From the NCBI GenBank assembly GCA_026770585.1, contig MU647249.1:66324-105168 (forward strand): DNA of 38,845 nucleotides, written 5' to 3'. This document shows positions 8,735 to 16,332 of this stretch, one piece after another (the first letter of the stretch is position 1; each line of letters opens with the position of its first letter). The notes under the pieces were generated by a model that saw only the letters and a program-made list of their open reading frames with translations, ran no database searches and was not told the DNA's origin. Origin of the DNA: Baffinella frigidus. Its lineage: Eukaryota; Cryptophyceae; Cryptomonadales; Baffinellaceae. Made by a program: the position numbers and the translations under genes.

Positions 8735-11700
8735 AGAGAGATAGAGAGAGGACGGTGTTCACTGTATTCAAGTGGTGACGTGCCGCAGCCAACCCACACA
8801 GCGGGCTACGAAGGGGTTTTCGGCCCAAATCGGGCCACCTTCCATTACCTTATCCGTCAAGATCCCCCTACGTCCCTACGGGTTGCCTACCTAGATCTTG
8901 TCGCTGAGGGGTTATCCAAGGGTCCTAGATCTTGTCGCTGAGGGGTTATTCAAAATCCCTTCGAAGTCCGCTGTGCGGCCGCACGTCCCACGAGGCGTTC
9001 CAACACCTCCGAAAAGGGTCGACACCCTAATTGCGGCGTTTCGTAGGGTGCTGCGGTGTGCAGTACAGTAGGGTGCTGCGGAACGCCAGAGTTTGGCTGA
9101 TGCCGGCATTAGGGAGTCCACCTCGATACTTTCCGATCGCTGAGGTATGGGACACGTAATAGACATAGTCTCTGTTACTACATGCATAGCCCTTTCTTCC
9201 ACCAGCGCTGTTCTGCGGACCAAATCGACGAGTGTTTCGAGCCATTTCCTCGGGCGGCACACTAGTTTTACAAATACTGGACGCGACCTTCAAACCAACA
9301 TGTGAAAAAAGGCCAATGACCGTCTTGTTTGGTACAGTTTGGTACAGGGGTACCTCGCTCATAAGAAACCAACCTCCCCCAGGACGCTAACGTAGGCCTA
9401 TGCCGAGGGCCCTCTGGCGATCGTAGGGGGGCGGGTGTTTCTTATGAGCGAGGTACCCCTGTACCTGGTGGAAGGTTCCACGGATCGTCACGCTAGGTTG
9501 CGAATTAGGATCAGGTTACGGGCTCACGAATTAGGAGCAGGTTACGGGCCGTACCTGGTGGTAACGGTCCCAGGGTCCGCCACGCATGCCAATGCCCGCC
9601 TTGTTGCCGCCCGTGCTGCCGCCCGCCCCCACCTTGCGGACAGAGAGAGTTCTTCAGTGACGACCAATTGGTCTGGATCCGCCTCATCATGGCTCAGACG
9701 ATTTCAGTGGACCGGCCTCGCGCTTTTTTTGTTCCAAAGGACCCCCCTAGACCCTTACGGCCGGCGGTAGGCAACACCGTTGGCCTAACTACCCGGTTTT
9801 CAGGACGTTACCCTAAATAGTGTGATTTGGACAATGAGGTGGGTAACCCTTCAGTTGCGCTCGCTGCGAACCTCGATCCGCCTCGCCACCCGCAACCCGT
9901 GACAGCTTAAAACGGGTTGTTTTGAAATCCAAAGTTTCACCAGAAGTCCGCCAAGTTCGTGGACCAGCCATCTATTGCCCCCCTAGGAAACCCCAAGGTC
10001 CCTAGGGGTGGCCTACCGTAGGGTTGCGCTCGCTATTAATACCTTGCGGTAGAAGTGCCCAGCCGCCTTGCTCGTCTGGAAAGGAAACCTGCCGCGCACG
10101 TTCCGGGTTTAGAGGTTGGGGCTTAGGGTTTAGGATTTACAGGCGCTCCTCGACAACAAGGAGGGAGAGTGAGCGTGTGTGCGTGTGTGTGTGCGTTTGT
10201 GTGAGAGAGTGGGTGAGAGAGATAGAGTGTGTGTGTGAGAGAGAGAGCACCCGCACGCGGTGAAGAAGTGCACGCTGGTGGCAGTTAGTTGTGCGTACCT
10301 ATCATTAGGTTGGGAGTAACAAAGAAGAGTACAAGAAGAAGAACCAGAAACAGAAGAAGACGAAGAAGAAGAAGAAGAAGAAGAAAAGAAGAAGAAGAAA
10401 AGAAGAAGCATACGAAGAAGCATAGGAAGAACAAGAACAAGAAGAAAGAACAGTCAGCACACGGCCTGCTCGCAAGTCGCTCTTCAGAAGGGCCTATTTC
10501 GTCTGCCGCGACCAGGTCTCTCTCTCTGTTTGGAATCCTAACTCCTGAAGGACCTAAAGGAAGGGGCGTGCGTTGGGGGTTGGGGTTGAAGTTGGGGTTT
10601 GGGGTTCGTGGTTGGGGGCTGGGGTTGGGGTCGAGGTTGCACTTGGAGTTGGGCGAGGTGTTGCACCACGCAGGGGTGGGGAGTGGGAGGGGTGGGAGGG
10701 GTGCATGGTTGGGGTGGGAGGGGTTGGACGGGGTTGGGGGAGGGGTTGGGACCCGCAACGGATTGCTGATGACATGCTGACGACGCGCGCATCCCCCTTG
10801 CCCTGTGCGCTCCAACACGCTTTACGGATCCCCAACACGAGGTGAATGGTCGGATGCCTGCCACTTAGTAGCCACCGAGTGCTTCACGGATACAGTCCAT
10901 CTCAGCGATTGGTACTAGAATGTTATCCATTGCCCTGGAATCTAACCGGAATTTCGCCTTGAATGCAAGGTGAAAATGTCCTCGGTCGCTGCTAAATGGA
11001 TACCACCCATCTAGCTAGACGGTTCTGCCGAGTCCTTCCACGGAACGGCGAGGCGTCCGGCTGTGGCGGGATCGACTCAATCCTGAAGGACGTGACAGGT
11101 TATGGAAAGATAGCCCAACACAGACCCCTCCCGTAGGAGGAATTCAGCGTTCGAACCAACGAGAGGGTGGCCCACACAAGGTATCCAGATATCCTAGGGC
11201 GCGTCCATGTCAAGTAGGGGAGCACAAGCTCTCGCACCTGAGACCGTCCCCACCTGTCTCGGGTTCCAATCACATGGGTTCAATGAAGCTCCATTCGCTC
11301 CATTAGTCAGGGGTACGCAGGCCCCTGGCAAAATCCCTGCACCCTGATCCCTAACCCCCAGACCCTAAACCTGGCACCTTCTCCGCAATATCTTTGACTC
11401 ATGCGGGGTCGAGCGGGCTCAGGGTATAGAGGGGTTAGGGGTTAGGGTTTCGAGTTGAGGGTTTAGGGTTTATGGTTTATGATTCAAGGTTTAGGGTTTA
11501 GGGTTTAGGGTGTTGGGTTTCGGGTTTCAGGTTTTGGGTTTGGGGTTTCAGATTTCGGGTTTCGGATTTCGGGTTTAAGGTGTGGGGTTTCGGGTTTCGG
11601 GTTTCGGGTTTGGGGTGTTGCGGTTCGGGGTTCGGGTTTCAGGTTTTGGGTTTCGGGCTTCGGATTCAAGGTTTCGGGTTTCGGGTTTCGGGTTCAAGGT

Positions 11701-14700
11701 TTTGGGTTTGGGGTTTTGGGGTTCGGGTTTGGGGTGTGGGGGTTGAGGTTGCCTGCGCGGCCCTCTCGAGGAGCGGCAACAGCTCCTTGACCAGCAGGAA
11801 GTGGCTCAAGTGGTTCACCTGATACATCCGGAAATCAGCGCCTAGGCCTACCACACAGCGGACATCGAAGGGATTTTGAATAACCCCTCAGCGATAAGAC
11901 CTAGGATCCTACATCAGGCAACCCGGAGGGACATAGGGGGTTTCCTACGGATAAGGTCACGGAAACTCGGTCTTTCAGCGCCCGAAAATCCCTTTGTAGC
12001 CCGCTGTGTGGTTGGGTCTGCAGGAGCTCATACGTAGAATGTTCCGTATCTCTCATCGGTTAAGTATGTTCTGATACGAGGTGAGTGTAGTGCAAAGCAC
12101 CAAAGAACCTCCAAGGACCCGGCCAAAGGGGTTGAGGCTCGACACCCTACGGCGAACAAGGCTATGCAGACCTTTGCTCCCCTGATATCCCTTCAGTGCC
12201 CATAGGGTGAATATTCACCCTAACTCGCCCTAGGCAGGTCCTAGGACCCTACCGTAGGGTGTATGATCCTACTGGCCACTTAAGGGATACGGGGGGGGGG
12301 GGTACGTGACCATTTCCAATAGAAGTTGAGGAAAAGGATCCAATTGGCTGAGGGCGGACACCCTAATTTCAGAGCACTCCAGAGCCCTCGAACAGGTTAT
12401 GGGACACTCGAGAGCGGGGACCTGCATCTGGACTTCGAACCCGTCCTCGGTTGCCTCCTGCTTTTCGGGTTTAGGGTTCAGGGTGCAGGGTGCAGGGTTT
12501 GGGCTGAAGGGTGTAGGGTGTAGGGTGTAGGGTGTAGGGTGTAGGGTGTAGGGTGCAGGGTTCAGAGTGTAGAATGCAGAATGCAGGGTTCAGGGCTCCG
12601 GGTTCCGGGTGCAGGGTTGAGGGTTCCGGGTTCCGGGTTCCGGGTGCAGGGTTGAGGGTGCAGGTTGCAGGGTTCCGGTTGCAGGGTGCAGGGTGCAGGG
12701 TTGAGGGTTCCGGGTACAGGGTTCCGGTTGCAAGGTTGAGGGTTCCGGGTGCAGGGTGCAGGGTTGAGGGTTCCGGGTACAGGGTTCCGGGTTCCGGGTG
12801 CAGGGTTGAGGGTTCCGGGTTCCGGGTTGAGGGTGCAGGTTGCAGGGTTGAGGGTGCAGGGTTCCGGTTGCAGGGTTCCGGTTGCAGGGTGCAGGGTTCC
12901 GGTTGCAGGGTTGAGGGTTCCGGTTGTAGGGTGCAGGGTGCAGGGTTTAGAGTCAGGGTTCAGGGTGTAGGGTGTAGGGTGTAGCGTGTTTTAGGGTTTG
13001 TGGTTTAGGCTTTGAGGTGTGGGGTGTGGGGCTTGAGGTGTGGGGTGTAGGGTGACGGGTGCAGGGTGCAGGGTTCATGGTTCATGGTTCAGGGTGTAGG
13101 GTGTAGGGTGGACCAGGGTTCAGGGTTCAGGGTTTGGGGTGTGGGGTTTGGGATGTGGGGTGTAGGGTGACGGGTTTGGGGAGTGTTCCTCATCTTTCGC
13201 GGCGATTCCAGCGTTACAGCAGAGCACGTCGACCCCAGCGGGGAACCCCTCCGTCACAGCCAGCGCCGCCTTCCTGCAGGGAACCGCCCGTTAGGTCCTC
13301 GAGGTTCTTCGAGCTTCCAACATACGCGGACACTGGAACTTGTGCTGCACGCTTCTTCAACAAACCCGAACACTGAGGCACGCCCTATCACACATCACGA
13401 ACGCGGAAAGGGACGGGGAAGGGCAGGGAGGGGGAGACGCCCGAGTGTCCCACAGGGTCGTGTACGAGAAACAAGTGCCTACCCACCCACCACCCATCCG
13501 AGTTTACGGTTTAGGGTTCACGGCAAAACGTTTGAACGCCCCCCCAATCTCAACCCTCAACCCTCAACCCCCGGCGCAAGTGAACACGCGACGCGGGAAC
13601 CGCACATGCACAGCCTGGCAGGATTCCCGGCACTTATTGACACTTATTGACTTTATTCGAAAGAGAAATGCACGGTGCAGAAATGAGGCGAGCTTAGGAA
13701 AATACTCGGGTAATCATCCGGCAGCGGGAATCCCGGGACGGGTCGAGACCTTGGTTGAGAGGAATCGCCGATTTGGGACATACGGGTGGACGCTCTAATT
13801 CCGGCATCAGCCGAATCCCGGCATTCCGTAGGGTGCTGCGGTAGGCAATACAGCAGGGTGCTACGGAACACAGAAACTAGGCTGATGCCGGAATTAGGGT
13901 GCGGATCGTTACCGAACGGAAGCGAAGGAGTTGAGGTCGCAATCGATGGAGATGAGCTTGGCAGCGGGGGTCTCGGCCTTGATGATTTGCATCGCCTCGT
14001 CCACGCGGGGCGACTTGCGGTTCAGCATCACCACCTGCGTGTGAGAGAGACTTCTTTCTTCACGACCAACACACCCGAATCCTCTGCAACACTGCTAATA
14101 CCAATAATAATCTCACTTTCAAATCATCAGGATAATTCAATTCACAGGAGAGGGCTGGTGGTTTGGAGATGGCGCGACACTTCAGGGCTGACCCGACCGT
14201 ACACGTCAACCGTGTGACAGCGGCACCACGCGATCGTAAACTCTCGTTGAGTGCTTGGGGGGGAGCGCACCGTGGCACCCTTGATCGCGCAGGCGCGCGC
14301 GGCAGTCAGACCCGTGCCGGTCGTGCAGCCGGTGATACAGATGACCTGCGGTGGCGAAAGCCAAGCTTGTCAGCGTGATTCGCTGGCTGGACCGACGCGC
14401 TGCCCGGGTTCGCCCACGCACGCCCGTGGCCTGTGCAGCCACCGACACCACGCGCAAGCGCGCGGCCCGGGCACTCTCCTAGCTCGCGCATTCGACCATC
14501 TTTGGCTTGGGTGCCTGGGCGTCACCTTGCCTTGCTGGTCCTGCATTGTCGCGAGGAACTTGGGGAATTCGATGTCCTGTAGGAATCAAGGCTTCAGGTT
14601 GAGGCTTGGCAGAACACACCGTCCAGCATTCTGTTTCCGTGCGCTCCCGGGTGGCTCCTCCGCATGCGCAATGTTCCATGCTCCCTGTCTCTCTATGTGG

Positions 14701-14917
14701 CTCTGCCGATCTCTGTATCTCTTCGCCGTCTTTCCCTCCCTCCCTACCACCCCTCTGCTCTGCCTCAACGCCAAGCCCTCGCTTTTCAAACTGCCCGCGA
14801 CCTCATTGTTCTTCGTGACCAAGGGGGCGGGATCGGCAGGGGGCGGGGCAATCCGGGCGGCGCGGGGGGGGGGCGTACGTTGTAGCTGTCATCGGTCGGG
14901 TTGTAGCGGCGTGCCAT
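3250..14917 (-). CDS. Short-chain dehydrogenase/reductase, 16 exons
   Basis: The predicted protein of about 431 residues is an NAD(P)-dependent oxidoreductase with the classical SDR landmarks in order: TGCTTGTG (TGxxxGxG, residues 35-42), CCNAG (114-118), EDGFE...QVNHLSHF (128-143), the serine motif VVSMSS (165-170) and YHQSK (YxxxK, 214-218). Close relatives by pattern are retinol dehydrogenase/WWOX-like SDRs; the substrate is unknown. Exons run from E1 14879-14917 to E16 3250-3501. All junctions keep frame, but two donors look noncanonical (E5 GA, E7 GC). The C-terminal 83 residues form a Gln/Pro/Ser-rich tail not typical of SDRs. Introns are full of MITEs, telomere-like tracts and CT repeats. 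The ATG at 14915-14917 (CAACTATGG) was chosen because it gives a normal short N-terminus before the Rossmann fold. Confidence 0.88.
3519..3730. repeat. (GA)n/(CT)n tract
   Basis: About 210 bp of GA/GGGA repeats on the plus strand, that is, a very long polypyrimidine tract upstream of the exon 16 acceptor in the sense of the SDR gene. Confidence 0.95.
3755..3880. mobile_element. Family A MITE, decayed ends
   Basis: GAGGGGTACCTGGCTCATAAG on one side and CTTATGAGCGAGGTACCCCT on the other, with the family A core between. Confidence 0.85.
4404..4525 (-). CDS. SDR exon 15
   Basis: LMMKINGCAKLAGWESICKS then PAGKELLWTESEAAIGRFDI. LLWTESE matches the LW..SE end of the SDR fold. Acceptor CCCTGGCAG, donor GTAAAA. 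Confidence 0.88.
4545..4790. repeat. Dispersed repeat M
   Basis: The sequence GGGAATTTCAGGACGC followed by GGTTCGTTTCGTGGTACTAA recurs at 7811-8010. The later ACCTGGCGT part recurs near 22400-22440. It is intronic and its class is unknown. Confidence 0.6.
4874..4983. mobile_element. Family A MITE
   Basis: 110 bp, from TACAGGGGTATCTCGCTCAT to ATGAGCGAGGTACCTCTGTA, in SDR intron 14. Confidence 0.9.
5496..5550 (-). CDS. SDR exon 14
   Basis: VNPSALSGQHYEPANGSM, corresponding to the conserved SGxYY.P region. Acceptor CGAAACAG; donor ATGA/GTGAGC leaves phase 1, matching exon 15. Confidence 0.87.
5808..5964. mobile_element. Family C MITE (CACACAGCGG ends)
   Basis: Begins near ACAGCGGGCTACACAACG and ends CCCTTCGAAGTCCGCTGTGTGG, with the interior CCTACCGTAGGGTCCTAGG and TTATCGCTTAAGGGTTATTC. 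Other copies: 8794-8979, 11851-12011, 28263-28423. Confidence 0.8.
6010..6034 (-). pseudogene. Copy of SDR exon 13 end plus donor
   Basis: Read on the minus strand, GTGCCCGTCCTTGCCTGCATG followed by GTACTGG mirrors the end of exon 13 (VPILTCM and GTACCG). It lies downstream of the real exon in the direction of transcription. Confidence 0.7.
6570..6638 (-). CDS. SDR exon 13
   Basis: MNFMKKQMMQSSADGAVPIL then TCM. SADGAVP matches the usual S-x-E-x-GA-x-P helix. Donor GTACCG. A copy of the exon end and donor is at 6010-6034. Confidence 0.9.
7162..7233. mobile_element. Family G MITE (GGCAACGAAAATTACTACACA)
   Basis: GGCAACGAAAATTACTACAC pairs with GTGTAGTAATTTTCATTGCC. Related copies: about 5590-5690 (decayed), 28871-28944 and 36963-37071. 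Confidence 0.75.
7636..7719 (-). CDS. SDR exon 12
   Basis: VKALVAAPGLAYTPIYHGHT then DKFGGNMM. The APG turn matches the HPG motif of related SDRs. Acceptor GCTTTTCAG, donor GTACGTG. A copy of the exon start lies upstream at 7760-7785. Confidence 0.9.
7760..7785 (-). pseudogene. Copy of SDR exon 12 start
   Basis: On the minus strand GTGAAGGCTCTGGTGTCGGC reads VKALVSAPG, matching the start of exon 12. It stops after about 25 bases and lies upstream of the real exon in the direction of transcription. Confidence 0.7.
7811..8010. repeat. Dispersed repeat M, second copy
   Basis: Shares GGGAATTTCAGGACGC, GGTTCGTTTCGTGGTACTAA and ATGGTACGCACTGACC with 4545-4790. Confidence 0.6.
8556..8621 (-). CDS. 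SDR exon 11, catalytic lysine
   Basis: SKLANMLFTSALDDKLRAAG, ending SK. SKLAN is a hallmark of this SDR group. The acceptor GTGGCAG lies just after a long CT tract in the sense direction. Confidence 0.93.
8643..8751. repeat. (GA)n/(CT)n tract
   Basis: GAGC/GA repeats on the plus strand. In the sense of the SDR gene this is a long CT tract ending about 20 bp before the exon 11 acceptor. Confidence 0.95.
8794..8979. mobile_element. Family C MITE with internal duplication
   Basis: CACACAGCGGGCTACGAAGG at the left and CTTCGAAGTCCGCTGTGCGG at the right. The segment CCTAGATCTTGTCGCTGAGG with its GGTTAT tail is duplicated in tandem. Confidence 0.85.
9009..9115. mobile_element. Family E hairpin element
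   Basis: GACACCCTAATTGCGGCGTT to GGCTGATGCCGGCATTAGGG, with two GTAGGGTGCTGCGG units in the centre. Confidence 0.7.
9343..9463. mobile_element. Family A MITE
   Basis: 121 bp bounded by TA, with intact TACAGGGGTACCTCGCTCAT arms, in the SDR intron after exon 10. Confidence 0.92.
9555..9632 (-). CDS. SDR exon 10, catalytic tyrosine
   Basis: 26 codons, Gly-rich at first (VGAGGSTGGNKAG) and ending GGPWDRYHQ. Tyr 214 is the catalytic residue of YxxxK. Donor GTACGG. Confidence 0.87.
9788..9812. mobile_element. Family K element, one end only
   Basis: ACCCGGTTTTCAGGACGTTA is identical to the right arm of the complete family K element at 30543-30695. The adjacent interior carries GTAGGCAACACCGT. Confidence 0.6.
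10043..10088 (-). CDS. SDR exon 9
   Basis: One base completes Gly, then FPFQTSKAAGHFYRK. The exon ends CGCAAG/GTATTA, and the intron itself ends with CGCAAG/GT, a direct repeat across the intron. Confidence 0.78.
10158..10452. repeat. GT/GA and GAA microsatellites
   Basis: GT and GA repeats (about 10162-10250) followed by an interrupted (GAA)n tract (10321-10452) in the SDR intron before exon 9. It is pyrimidine-rich in the sense direction. The long ORFs here are repeat artefacts. Confidence 0.9.
10565..10750 (-). repeat. G-rich GGGGTT tract (C-rich in sense of SDR)
   Basis: Degenerate GTTGGGG repeats directly after the exon 8 donor. On the transcribed strand this is CCCCAAC-type sequence. 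Confidence 0.8.
10753..10802 (-). CDS. SDR exon 8, catalytic serine
   Basis: GKGDARVVSMSSAIRC. VSMSS corresponds to the NVSS strand carrying the active-site serine. Acceptor GCGCACAG; donor TGCGG/GTCCCA leaves two bases. Confidence 0.87.
10867..11400. other. Intronic stretch with no recognised feature
   Basis: This is the part of the SDR intron between exons 8 and 7 before the telomere-like tract. It is mixed-composition single-copy-looking sequence with no exon matching the SDR fold on either strand. Confidence 0.5.
11437..11750 (-). repeat. Telomere-like tract, C-rich in sense of SDR
   Basis: GGGTTTA/GGGTTTC variants on the plus strand begin at the exon 7 donor. In the sense of the gene the intron starts with CCCCAAACCC-type repeats. 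Confidence 0.9.
11753..11818 (-). CDS. SDR exon 7
   Basis: VNHLSHFLLVKELLPLLERA, ending AAQ. Acceptor ATGTATCAG. The donor appears to be GC (CAG/GCAACC), since no GT is near and the phase fits exon 8. A family C MITE begins 33 bp upstream of the exon. Confidence 0.87.
11851..12011. mobile_element. Family C MITE, inverted
   Basis: CCACACAGCGGACATCGAAG at the left and CCGCTGTGTGG at the right, in reverse orientation to the other copies. It is adjacent to the exon 7 acceptor region. Confidence 0.85.
12186..12289. mobile_element. Family B MITE
   Basis: 104 bp, TATCCCTTCAGTGCCCATAG to GGCCACTTAAGGGATA, with the core CTAGGCAGGTCCTAGGACCC. Confidence 0.88.
12422..12457 (-). CDS. SDR exon 6 (12 codons)
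   Basis: EATEDGFEVQMQ, the conserved T-x-DGFE segment before VNHLxHF. Its acceptor GAAAAGCAG directly follows a C-rich telomere-like tract in the sense direction; the donor is GTCCCC. Confidence 0.85.
12471..13180 (-). repeat. Long telomere-like array (GGGTKCAGGGT)
   Basis: About 700 bp of GGGTGCAGGGTTCCGGGT and GGGTGTA variants fill the intron between exons 5 and 6. The sense strand is C-rich up to the exon 6 acceptor. Long repetitive ORFs (RVPGAGCRVEGSG-like) are artefacts of the repeat. Confidence 0.95.
13189..13273 (-). CDS. SDR exon 5, NAG motif
   Basis: Starts after CCTGCAG and encodes KAALAVTEGF...VDVLCCNAGIAAKDE. The nearest GT (13170-13171) would break the frame. Ending at GATGAG, before GAACAC, joins in frame to exon 6 and gives the usual spacing between NAG and DGFE. 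This implies a GA donor, or a close alternative. Confidence 0.75.
13293..13370. repeat. Dispersed repeat Q
   Basis: Carries TTCTTCGAGCTTCCAACATA and GCGGACACTGGAACTTG. Other copies at 16531-16594, 21756-21832 and 23604-23688 share TTCGAGCTCCCAACATAGG and GGACACCGGAACT. Confidence 0.65.
13788..13905. mobile_element. Family E hairpin element, well preserved
   Basis: TCTAATTCCGGCATCAGCCG pairs with GGCTGATGCCGGAATTAGGG. The centre has GTAGGGTGCTGCGGTAGGC and CAGGGTGCTACGGAAC. It lies just after the exon 4 donor in the sense of the SDR gene. Confidence 0.8.
13913..14034 (-). CDS. SDR exon 4
   Basis: VVMLNRKSPRVDEAMQIIKA up to DCDLNSFASV. LNRK after strand 2 suggests NADP(H) preference (inference), and CDLNS matches the usual D-L-S stretch. 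Acceptor CTCTCTCACACGCAG; donor CG/GTAACG splits an Arg codon. Confidence 0.9.
14271..14345 (-). CDS. SDR exon 3, cofactor-binding motif
   Basis: 25 codons beginning VICITGCTTGTGLTAARA. TGxxxGxG is the dinucleotide-binding turn. Acceptor CACCGCAG, donor GTGCGC. Confidence 0.92.
14526..14576 (-). CDS. SDR exon 2
   Basis: Acceptor CCTACAG, 17 codons (DIEFPKFLATMQDQQGK), donor GTGACG. The QGK end leads straight into the first beta strand of the Rossmann fold. Confidence 0.85.
14879..14917 (-). CDS. SDR exon 1 (start)
   Basis: ATG followed by MARRYNPTDDSYN, then donor GTACGC; ends in phase 0. Confidence 0.75.
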
Positions 14918-15196
14918 AGTTGCTTGTGAATGCTTGCAGGGTCGTAAGATTATCGGGGGCCCAGCTTGTCGCAGGACCAAAGACAGCCTGGTGCATTATT
15001 CGGATGGATTTGAACAAAGAAAGCCTGGCCCACGTGTAATTTCGGTCCATCTAATCCATGCAGGGGTCGCAGCCGGAAAGATTCCGGGCAAGCACCCCCT
15101 TTGTCAGCTGCTGACCCAACATGACTTCAAAAATTCACGTGAAAAGTCACGAGGTGTAGTAAATCGAGTCATGGTTTCTAATTTCATAGTTCACAA

Positions 15197-15370
15197 CGCC
15201 TTCGCGAAGCAATAATGGCTCCAAGCCCTGGTACAAATTGTGTACCAAACATTGGACACGACCCTAAAATACCCTTCATGGACATTTAAACGACTTCACG
15301 GTCGTGTCCATGGTCTTGTCCCATACAAAATTTGTATGGGGCTTGGAGCCATTATTGCTTCGCGAAGGCG
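15197..15370. mobile_element. Element with 32-bp perfect inverted ends
   Basis: Arms 15197-15228 and 15339-15370 (starting CGCCTTCGCGAAGCAATAAT) are perfect complements. The interior has a second inverted pair around GGACACGACC/GGTCGTGTCC and TTTGTAC motifs. It is a likely MITE between two divergent genes. Confidence 0.8.
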
Positions 15371-15432
15371 TCGGAAACTATTAAATTGAGGGGTTTGGGT
15401 CCATTCTTCACGGAAATTCCTGGAAAGCCAAC

Positions 15433-16045
15433 TCCGGCCATTCCAATCCCGGATTTTGTACGCTTCCCGACGGAATAGATGGACCCATTCCTGGAAAGGC
15501 AAAATCGTCCGGCCATTGAGCCATTCGTTCTTGGAAGTTGTGAAACTGGCCAAAAGTTGTTAAAATTGACTCAACCCCCAAAAGTCCATCTAATCAACCA
15601 ATTCATCATCTGTAGTAAAACGGTGTTTTGACTTTGGGGGCATCCGCCCATGAGCGCGGCGGGTCCCACGGGGCTCACGGGGCTCCCAAGTGGGGCCCGT
15701 GAAAGTTAGACACAGCATCAGACGCGCGGCGCCGCGGGCGTCCCTCTTAGCAATTCAGATCGATGGTGCGAGCAAAACCCGCCCCGTGAGCCCGCCTTAA
15801 GTCCTGGGGGCCATCGGGGCCCACGATCACGTTTCCTACCGTGTGTGTGAATATCCAAAACTTTAGGCGGTCGGCTGAGTTTCCGGATCTGCCTTGAATT
15901 GGAAATGATCCAATCGGTGCGAGGTTGCATCGATACAAAAGTTGATTCACTTTTGGCATGTGGAATGGCCGGGATTGGAATGGCCGGATTTTCTGCTCGG
16001 TCCATCTAGTCGCTTCAAGAAAATCCGGCCATTCCAATCCCGGGA
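15433..16045. repeat. Recurring GGCCATTCCAATCCCGG motif
   Basis: The 17-mer occurs directly near 15433 and 16025 and inverted near 15967, with related CTTCACGG/CCGTGAAG flanks. This suggests a decayed inverted duplication. Confidence 0.6.
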
Positions 16046-16147
16046 AAGGGAATACAAGTGGTGATTGTAAAATTTGTACCAGGAAATGGTAGAGGGCTAT
16101 CTCGGAATGCCGGGAAAGCTCCGTGAAGAACGTCCCTAAGTTACATA

Positions 16148-16268
16148 CAACGAACAACCTGTCTTGCGTCATCAAACATGTAACATTTCCCCCTGCATCA
16201 AACAACCCCAACGAACAACCTGTCTTGCGTCATCAAAAATCAGATTTTCTTTGATGACGCAAGACAGG
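16148..16268. repeat. Direct repeat plus perfect 19-bp hairpin before the SRPBCC ATG
   Basis: The 29-mer beginning CAACGAACAACCTGTCTTGC occurs at 16148-16176 and 16209-16237. The second copy pairs with 16250-16268 (TTTGATGACGCAAGACAGG) as a perfect 19-bp stem with a 12-base loop. It ends 37 bp upstream of the start codon, so it may lie in the 5' untranslated leader. Confidence 0.85.
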
Positions 16269-16305
16269 TTTTGCCCGATATTTGACCCGGCGCAAAGAGC
16301 CCCCA

Positions 16306-16332
16306 ATGGTGCACACCTTCAAACACTCGCAG
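16306..16332 (+). CDS. SRPBCC exon 1 (start)
   Basis: MVHTFKHSQ, nine codons ending CTCGCAG/GTGGCG. Context CCCCAATGG. Confidence 0.7.

Larger units (their letters stand above)
14918..16305. promoter_or_regulatory. Divergent intergenic region, SDR and SRPBCC genes
   Basis: This 1.39-kb region between two divergent start codons must contain both promoters. No TATA box or other element is clear by eye. It holds a long inverted repeat (15197-15370), the recurring GGCCATTCCAATCCCGG sequence near 15433, 15967 and 16025, and a hairpin just before the SRPBCC start. Confidence 0.5.

Noticed and set aside
10285-10864. Several open frames of 90-177 codons rich in Arg, Lys, Pro or Phe
   Set aside because: Artefacts of GAA and GTTGGGG repeats. 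The only supported coding piece here is SDR exon 8 (10753-10802).
12553-12984. 143-codon open frame with repeated RVPGAGCRVEGSG
   Set aside because: It is a translation of the telomere-like GGGTTCCGGGTGCA array inside an SDR intron, on the strand opposite the gene.
13170-13171. GT donor for SDR exon 5
   Set aside because: Using it leaves phase 2 and puts exon 6 out of frame, losing the DGFE motif.
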